This document shows, piece after piece, positions 56,739 through 64,000 of a DNA stretch of 64,000 nt. The notes under the pieces are model-generated. The model was not told the origin of the DNA. It worked only from the letters and a program-made list of their open reading frames with translations, and did no database searches. Made by a program: the position numbers and the translations under genes. The DNA is taken from the NCBI GenBank assembly GCA_037179335.1, contig JAKZHN010000028.1, positions 396,454 to 460,453 on the forward strand, given 5' to 3'. Position 1 is the stretch's first letter, and each line of letters begins with the position of its first letter. The DNA is from Cyclaneusma minus (lineage: Eukaryota; Ascomycota; Leotiomycetes; Marthamycetales; Marthamycetaceae).

Positions 56739-58747
56739 ATGGCGTACGCGGAGCAGCAGCAGTGGGTTACGGTGCAGCAAAAGACCTTTACAAAATGGCT
56801 AAACACCAAGATCGCCGTGCGCAAGCTGGCCATTCAGGACCTAGTGAAGGACCTCGCCGACGGCGTGATCCTCATCCATCTGCTAGAATGTCTGTCTGGC
56901 GACCTGCTAGGCCGCTATGCCGCGAAGCCAAAGTTGCGCGTGCAGAAGTTTGAGAATGCGAACTTGTCGCTGGACTTCATCAAGAGCAGGGGCATTCAGA
57001 TGACCAATATTGGCGCCGAGGATGTGGTTGATGGGAACCGGAAGATCATATTGGGCTTGATCTGGACCCTGATTTTAAGATTCACTATTTCGGATATCAA
57101 TGAGGAGGGCATGACTGCGAAAGAGGGTCTGCTGCTGTGGTGTCAGAGGAAGACGGCGTGCTACGACGAGGTACAGGTTAGGGATTTCAGTACCAGTTGG
57201 AACGACGGACTCGCTTTTTGTGCGCTGCTGGATATCCATAGGCCGGACCTTATCGATTACGACAGGCTGGACAAGAAGGACCATAAAGGAAATATGCAAT
57301 TGGCATTTGATATTGCAAGCAAAGAGATTGGAATCCCGGAGCTGCTGGACGTGGAGGACGTGGCAGATGTTGCGAAGCCCGACGAGAGGAGTTTAATGAC
57401 CTATATTGCTTACTGGTTCCATGCTTTCTCACAGATGGAAAAGGTCGAAAACGCCGGTCGTCGTGTCGAAAAATTCGTTAATAATATGCAAGGTGCGTGG
57501 GAGATGCAGAGTGCGTTTGAGCGGCGGATGAGGGAGTTGCTAGCAAAGATCAGGGAGCAACGGCAAGAGTGGCAGGATGCCAAGTTTGAAGGCAACTATG
57601 TCGATGCAAAACGACAGGCAGCGGAGTTTGGCCAATATAAGAGAGGGAGGAAGAGGGAGTGGGTGGCAGAGAAAAGCGACCTGGCTGCATTATTGGGCAA
57701 CATCAAGACGAAGATGAGCACATATCGACTCAGGGCGTATGAACCTCCACCGGAGCTCAGTCTCCTTGTTTTGGACCAAGAATGGGGAGAGTTGATGAAG
57801 GCTGAGATGGGTCGGGGCCAGCTCATCAACGAGACCATCCGAGAGTAAGCTCGCCCTTAATTTGCGGGATAGTACACAAATTAACATGTCACAGCATCAA
57901 GAACGCCCTGAGGAAATCATTTGCCGACAAGGCCAACGACTTTGCACTCGCCCTACGCACCATGCAAATGGCCATCTCCGGCCTTGAAGGCGAAGTAGAA
58001 GACCAGCTCCAGCACGTCCGCCGCCTCCACGAAAGCATCCCACCCCTCGACGCCTACCTCGAAAAGATAGCTCAAGTCGACCAACAATGTGAAGAAGCTA
58101 ACATCGAAGAAAACGACTTCACCACCTACACCTACGACGAGCTCTGCTACGAGCTCGGCCTCGTCAAAAACAGCGTCTCCAAAAAGCTCGCTTTCCTCGA
58201 CAACCAAGTCGTCGCTCGCAGCATGACTAACTTGACACCCATCCAACTGGAAGAATTCGAATCCGTCTTCCGCCACTTCGACCGCGACGACTCCAACAGT
58301 CTGGCACAAGTCGAATTCTCCGCCGCGCTCGCCTCGCTCGGCCTCGTGTTCTCCGAAGATGAAATGCACGACTACTTCACGTCCACGTCGAATGGCAAAG
58401 ACCACGTCACGTTCGAGCAATTCATCAACTTCATGGTCGACGTGACCGAAGACCAAAACACAGCCGAGCAAGTCTTCCAAAGCTTCCGCGAAGTAGCAGA
58501 TGGCAAGCCGTACATTACCGAAATGGATTTGCGCCACAGTCTGGTGCCAGACGATGTTATCGAGAAGCTGACGAAGATCGTGCCGCTGCATAATGGGCCA
58601 GACTTGGCGGAAGATCGGGGCATGCAGCAGTATGATTATATTAGTTTCATGGACCAGCTGATTAGCGCGCCGGAGGAGACGGGGGCTTTGCGGGATGTGA
58701 CGAATCAGCAGCCTGTGGGCAGTCCGGAGAAGACGAATGGGGTGTAG
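56739..58747 (+). CDS. Alpha-actinin
   Basis: Actin cross-linker of the cytokinetic ring and septation machinery. Exons 56739-57844 and 57895-58747 join in frame to 652 residues, typical for fungal alpha-actinins, which have a shorter rod than animal ones. Tandem calponin-homology domains occupy about 1-240: KTFTKWLNTKIAV and LADGVILIHLLECLSGD in CH1, GLLLWCQRKTACYDEVQVRDF and WNDGLAFCALLDIHRPDLID in CH2. The rod (about 245-490) is helical, with spectrin-like segments. The C-terminal calmodulin-like domain has a recognisable EF-hand FRHFDRDDSNSLAQVEF and more degenerate ones after it. Confident. Confidence 0.95.
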
Positions 58748-59406
58748 AATGGGGGACAGCTGAGATCAATAAAGCTTGTTTACCTAAGCACGAATACTGT
58801 GTAATTCTATGTATTGTTCTTTGTTGAACAGTGGGGTGCGCGTGATGCGGGAGGGCTGGGCTCGTGGTTTGCATCGCTTGGTGTGGGAGGATGGGCTCTG
58901 GGAGTTCTGCGGTGTGGAGGAATTGTTGATATGGCGAATAGGGGAGGTTGAAAGTACAGAGCCCTACATACAAAACAGCAAAGAAGACGCATTACACACA
59001 ACATGCAAATAAACGGTAATAATTTTTAAAGATGTGCCTCTACGGGGCAGTAGATGATTTCATGATTTCTTTGTCCACATAGCTTGCCGACGGCGACCGT
59101 CTTCAAAGTCTGCCCTAGAGCATGAAGATTCAGGACCCCTGTATACCTAGGTACCGGGCTTGCAATTTCGGTCTTTGAGTCTCGACTCTTGGTGAGAGCA
59201 GAGCTTGTCAGCCTGCTTGCCAATCCGGTCGCAGTCAGGACTTCAGAGTTAAATTCGGGCGAAGAGGAGCACTTGCGAATGCCTACCAGTACCAGTCCCC
59301 CTGACTGCCAAAGAAACCGGAACTGATAACTGATTGGACGTCACCAGCTGTAGACCAAGGCCCCCTACACCTGCAGCTCCTTCTTGACCCCCAGAAGTAA
59401 AAAATA
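58748..59406. other. Intergenic
   Basis: About 660 bases from the alpha-actinin stop to the first TIR element; nothing recognised. Confidence 0.55.
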
Positions 59407-60009
59407 GGGTTGAGCTAAATCCCGAACTGGAGTTCTGAAATCCAGGACAAGCTAGACCTAATCGGCATACTATCCCGGACAAGTTTTCAGCCTTTTTCCA
59501 GGTGTTCCTGAATAAAGGCACTCCAGTCTCCAGGTAATTGCAAAATATTACAAGTAAATAGTAATGGGGAATATTTAAAGAGACCGGGGATACTCGAAGT
59601 ACCCGGGACCATTATCCTGGAGCCCGTCACAAAAACTATCAAAGGCAACTGTTGGTATCAAGGGGTAAGAAAGAAGTGATCACTTAAAGAGTAGTAAACG
59701 AAGCTAGCAGGTAACAGGTATATTCATGGTTGAGTCTTGTCTATAGAAGAGCCCTCAGCGAAGCGTAGATATACCCATGGCTTAGCGTGGTGGCCTGAGG
59801 CCATGGGTAGCCATGGTGGTCATGGTCAGGGTGGCGCACGGGCCACCGCTGGCTGACCATGTCAGTATTGCAACAGCAACTTTGAGAGAAATATACCTAT
59901 AGGACCAACGGGCAAGATGCTTCTATGCCGCTTGTTTGACATGGTGGCCCCTGATTGGGCTGAGCCTGTCCGGGATTTCAAAAACTCCAGTCGGGATTTA
60001 GCTCACCCC
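59407..60009. mobile_element. Non-autonomous TIR transposon flanked by TA (mariner/Fot1-like MITE)
   Basis: 603 bp bounded by imperfect terminal inverted repeats of about 47 bp (59407-59453 and 59963-60009). The left end reads GGGTTGAGCTAAATCCCG; the right end, reverse-complemented, reads GGGGTGAGCTAAATCCCG. Both sides are flanked by TA (59405-59406 and 60010-60011), the target duplication of Tc1/mariner-type elements. The inner part has no transposase frame. Mismatches and an indel between the arms say it is old. Confidence 0.7.
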
Positions 60010-60011
60010 TA

Positions 60012-60999
60012 AAAATATGCTGCCCATCTCCTCATCAGCATATCAGACAAAGGCTAAAGCATTCAAGCCCTCAGGACCATCTATCCCACAGCCCCTGCCT
60101 GAGCATCCGCTCCTGAACTACACCACGAAACCATTCTCGATCTTCAATTCCTATACCATAAGAAAGCCACGTAAAAGCACCACCCCATGCATTCCGAAGC
60201 ATGGAAAATGGACTTGATTCGAGATCGTGGTGCTGGTGCAACAAAATGATATTGCAATCAAAGGTAGTCAGTCAGTCCAAGGAGGACTCCCTAGGGCGCG
60301 AATCACCACTCGATGTGCCCCAAAACGAAAAACATTGAAAGCTGCTCGCCCGATAGGCCGATTCTTCTCACCCAATTTCTACAGCTATCTTGTCAGTCCT
60401 TTAAAATGCTTCACGGTGATAGCTCAGACCCCTTTCACCATCGAACGAGAGAACTTGGGAGTCGTGTACCTAAACAACTTCGCTTAGCGAGTGACCCTAC
60501 CTTTTCCTCATGAGTTCAGAGTTCGGAGACCATGATGTGGAAAGCATGGGAAGGCGGACAAGTCTTTACACGGGGACTTATACAATTCGGAGAGACTGCC
60601 CAAGGTATTCCGGGGATCGGGGCCAGCTGTTGCTGGCAGGGAATCTCTACAGCCTGAACATGGCGAAGGGCTGAGATCGGTACGTTTATGGCAGTTCATC
60701 TAGTCCTCGTCCTATGTGATATTCAAGGAGGAGGGAGGAGGGGAGCAGAGTTTGTCGAGGCTGGGTTGCTGTCGCTGAACACATATTCAAATGCGCGATT
60801 TCGGGACGTGTCAGGGATGTTCGAGTGGCTTGATTCGAAGACACTGAATCATAGGACTTTCGTGAGCCTGGACGTGTCGAACAATGTCAGTTGGATAGAA
60901 CTGCAAGCTGCGGTCTCCCGAAGAGACCAATCCGAATTTCACCCTGGTGGCCCACGGATTTTTGCGAAGGACTTCAAACCAGCCGAAGCCATACAGTTC
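60012..60999. other. Spacer between two transposable elements
   Basis: About 990 bases. Short open frames only, no recognisable gene. Confidence 0.5.
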
Positions 61000-61753
61000 T
61001 CAAAGTACGGATAAAGATAGGCACACATACCCTTTTGGCCTCACACACATACCCTGCCTTATATTTCAGGCAGAAAGCCATTTTTGCAAGGGTTTTGTCA
61101 TTGAAATGAGTGATAATAGCTTTGTGTCATTTGGACTGATTTTTGGCCATTTGAATCGGATTTTAAAGCTGTTTTTAATTGATTTCAAGCTATTTACATA
61201 TCCAGCTCCAGCTCCAGCTCCAGTTCCAGCACAGCTTTAATAGCTCCAGCTTTCCAGCTCCAGCTCAAGATCCAGCTCCAGCCCCAGCCCCAGCTCCAGC
61301 CCTTAAAATCCAGCTCCAAGCTCCAGCGCATGTATATTGAGGTCTGGAAAGGCAGTCTGGTATGCGCCATGGCTAGGAGGGCGAGGGCGAGGGTCAGGGT
61401 GGAGGTTCTGGCATGATTGGAAATCATGATTAGCATGATGTAAACAAACAGCGCATGGGGTTTTCTGACCTTTGCAGCCTCCAATACAGCGCGCGCAAAG
61501 CTGGAATTGATAAATAGGAGCTGGAGAAGCTGCTGGAGCTTGCGCCGGAGGGCTGGAGCCCTTTGCTGGAGCTGGAGCGTGGTGGTGGTGGTGGTCGCGA
61601 TGTTTGATTTGGCTGCAAAGACATTTGGCTAAGTTTTGTTGCACGTCGACCAGGCCCCGATTGCCTAAAAAAAGGTCTTTTGCCTGAAATATAAGGCAGG
61701 GTATGTGTGTGAGGCCAAAAGGGTATGTGTGCCCATCTTTATCCTCAAAGTAC
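61000..61753. mobile_element. 736-bp fold-back TIR element with 9-bp target duplication (Mutator-like, non-autonomous)
   Basis: The element spans 61009-61744. Its 64-bp terminal inverted repeats (61009-61072 and 61681-61744) start GGATAAAGAT and differ at one position. They are flanked by a perfect 9-bp direct repeat TCAAAGTAC (61000-61008 and 61745-61753), the size made by Mutator-like transposases. Just inside, the left half carries a CAGCTC hexamer array (about 61200-61327) and the right half carries GAGCTG units (about 61516-61580), so the interior is also partly inverted. No transposase is encoded. The near-identical arms point to recent insertion. Confidence 0.88.
61200..61327. repeat. 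CAGCTC hexanucleotide array inside the fold-back element
   Basis: Imperfect array of CCAGCT/CAGCTC units with CAGCCC variants. A complementary, shorter GAGCTG-rich stretch lies at about 61516-61580 of the same element. Confidence 0.85.
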
Positions 61754-62200
61754 CACTCCCCAGTGAAATGAACCTGACAGAACGTAGTCACATTTCACAA
61801 AGCAATAGAATCGGAGCCTACACGGCAAGGCAAATCTGAGATGCTGGGATTCGAAGAGCAGCCCGTAGTCGGATTTCGTGGACCTTAGATGAACCTAAGA
61901 CCTCCCAGAGACACGTCGAGTACAGCCAGTCAATTGGAGCAATAACTGGACGCAGCAATGATCATTGATTTCATGACCTAGACCGTGATATCTATCCCAT
62001 CGTCATTTCAGCAACGCCCCATCTGCATCCTCCACTCCATGCGCAAAACCGAAATTGCCCTCCTAGCAGAACCGCAGCCCGTGATTGATCGGAGAACGGA
62101 GAAGATGTACGTCGAAGAGCGCAGGAGAAAGGTTCGAGACGAGTAGCCGGCAGTGGGAGGATCGGGCTGTGCTGAAGTGGACTGAATTGCAGCGAGACAT
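61754..62200. other. Spacer and eL39 3' region
   Basis: About 450 bases between the fold-back element and the eL39 stop; nothing else seen. Confidence 0.55.
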
Positions 62201-62668
62201 CTAGATACCGATGCGGGTCTTGCGCCAGTGCCTACGCTTGGCGTTGTATCTGTGGAGCGCAAGTCAGCAATCTTGTTCGACTTGAAATGTATCGTCTCGT
62301 CCAGGCGCGATGTACTCAAAGATCATCTGCCGGAGGAGCGGGATGATCGTCGCATAGCGGGCAAAGTCGCTCGTGGTTCGTCGTAGGGAATTCGTGGGAG
62401 TCTCAATCGTACCTGATGGTGTTGCCAGTCCTCAGACGGATCCATTGCGGGATGGGTCTGTTCTGCTTCTGGGCTTTGGCAAGCTTCTGCTTGGTGCGGA
62501 ACGACTTGTGCGACTGGTTGCAAGAAGTCAGCTTCAATTCTCATCTCAAGCCCGCGGCGTCTCCAACAGCCCCTCCAGCGCAGTCCCTGCGCACGTCTCT
62601 CCGCCAAAATCTCCACCGTCTTCAAAAGCGCACGAGATTCGGAACAGGATGGTGGCACTTACAGGCAT
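62201..62668 (-). CDS. RPL39: 60S ribosomal protein eL39
   Basis: Small, very basic protein lining the ribosomal exit tunnel. Minus-strand exons 62668-62663 (only ATG CCT), 62513-62413 and 62249-62201 join in frame to exactly 51 residues, the universal eL39 length. Exon 2 encodes SHKSFRTKQKLAKAQKQNRP followed by IPQWIRLRTGNTI, exon 3 gives YNAKRRHWRKTRIGI. Donors are GTAAGT and GTACGA, acceptors CCAG and ACAG; introns are 149 and 163 nt, long for this window, as is common in fungal ribosomal protein genes. Because no exon is longer than 101 nt, frame-based gene finding misses it. Certain by sequence. Confidence 0.97.
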
Positions 62669-64000
62669 CTTGACTGTGTTGCGTCGTCGAGAGATGCTGG
62701 TTGTCGGTGTCGATGTTCAAGGGAAAGCGGCGGCTCGAATATTGGATTTGCCTTGCTGGTGTTGTGTGGGATGGCCTAAGCGCTTTTCGGCCTAGGAAGC
62801 GAGTCGGCGCTAGACCCGAAGCGCTTAGTCGTCACGTGACTGCGATCTCAACTTTTGGCAACGACTTCAAGATCATGGCCTGCGGATCGCTTCAACTTCA
62901 CAAGTCATTCGCAGTATGCTTCATAATTGATGTTCATCTCTGGTATTGGGGACCCTCCATATCTTCGACTGTCAGACTACTCACACAAGGAGTGCTACCA
63001 CACGACCGTTTCATCGGTCATCCAGGACATACCTACATACAGTATTATCGAACACCTCGGTTTCATCATTCAGTAGTCTCGCTCGTTCTTTCGAAAACCT
63101 TTTCTTAATATAATCGCCAAGGCTTCCCAATCCGAAGGTACTGCACGGCAGACCGAATCTTATCTTCGAATCTGGACGATCTGGAGAATTCAGATTTAAA
63201 CTTCAGATCTCGCGACATATGCGGGACGAATTTAAGAGCACGGCAGTGTATGTCGGCAGTCAGTGCCAGTACATGAACTCAAAAGAGAAGCTTCGACAGT
63301 CTCGAATTACGGGACCATGGTTCCGGGATCTGAAGAACAACGTGTACGATCTGGGATAGAGTTCAAGTGCTAACTCTCCCCATTACCATGGAACCATGTC
63401 ACCATAATCGAAAATATCTCGACATGACCTTCCAGAGTCTGGAATCAAGACTCCAGGAGCTTCTGTGTTAGGCGACCCTAATGCTTGGGCCTTTGAGATG
63501 CCGTTGTTTGTAGAAGGAACTCTCAATACCCTCATCGTTAGGTAGTTAGTCTTGCGACTTCAATCCTCATGGCATTTGGTGACATCGAATTTGAACACTG
63601 CGATGCTCCAAAGCTCACGTGTTTTTAAAACCCTGTGGTATTCGAGTAAACGAGTAAAACGTGATAGTAGTAAACGGTTAAACCTAGAATTGAGACAATT
63701 ATAAAGGTATAATTGACCCTCACCTCGATGGCACAAACGAAACTCCCATATCCCGCCCTTTGACGGTTTGATGTCTAACTGCTCATGCACCGCTCGGTCT
63801 GAAGTACAGAGGCTGGCCATGCCAAGCTTGCGATTGCGCTATATAGCATTAAACGGTCCTTTTGGGGAATTTAGTCTGATTTTATGACTCGACCCCTGTT
63901 TTTCTCCAGTTTTACCCTGGTTTTTTCCACATTTAGCCCTGCGACGATCAGTTAAAAGCCAACGGCGACAACCGAAAAGGCACTAAAACCGCAAGCTTGG
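62669..64000. other. Intergenic, eL39 promoter side to window end
   Basis: About 1.3 kb. No gene is supported. The last 500 bases are AT-richer and resemble the transposon-rich spacer to the left, but no element ends were found. Confidence 0.5.

Noticed and set aside
61840..61870. TTCGAATCCC match on the minus strand as a tRNA T loop
   Set aside because: The flanking bases cannot form the five-pair T stem and no box A is found upstream.

Overview
The window is 64 kb of nuclear DNA from a filamentous ascomycete (Pezizomycotina). The evidence is dense protein-coding genes on both strands, short GT-AG introns (mostly about 45-65 nt) with CTNAC-type branch sites, Zn2Cys6 regulators, a DUF1996/WSC secreted protein, a Dal5/Liz1-type permease and fungal forms of eIF3i, Sla1, Mcm2, Rad17 and alpha-actinin. 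I could not fix the genus. All exon chains below were built by eye from reading frame, splice signals and family similarity.

Layout: (1) 1-21.9 kb is mostly housekeeping: C1-tetrahydrofolate synthase (cut by the left edge), eIF3i, Sla1, an unknown 355-aa protein, an intracellular GH3 beta-glucosidase, and a divergent MCM2/UBR7-like pair sharing a promoter with an MluI cell-cycle box. (2) 22.4-37.4 kb is accessory: a divergent permease/amidase pair with a GATA-rich shared promoter, a decayed PLP aminotransferase, a divergent Argonaute, and a Zn2Cys6 regulator, with degenerate minisatellites between and inside genes. (3) 38.8-58.8 kb: secreted acid phosphatase, membrane-anchored multicopper oxidase, RAD17, a second Zn2Cys6 regulator, a DUF1996-WSC secreted protein and alpha-actinin. 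(4) 58.8-64 kb is transposon-rich and gene-poor, with two non-autonomous TIR elements and the 51-aa ribosomal protein eL39 gene, whose exons are tiny.

The strongest unusual feature is the Argonaute at 29.4-32.5 kb. It has recognisable N, PAZ, MID and PIWI regions. Two of the four slicer residues are replaced (S-E-H-H instead of D-E-D-H), the conserved basic/His PIWI loop is replaced by a lysine-rich insertion, and a TAA interrupts the first exon (or lies in an exceptionally short 36-nt intron). It is either a slicer-dead Argonaute or a young pseudogene. Other items of note are a 736-bp fold-back element with 64-bp TIRs and a perfect 9-bp target duplication, an aminotransferase relic whose homology continues in frame past its stop, and a folate enzyme gene with an in-frame upstream mitochondrial-type leader.
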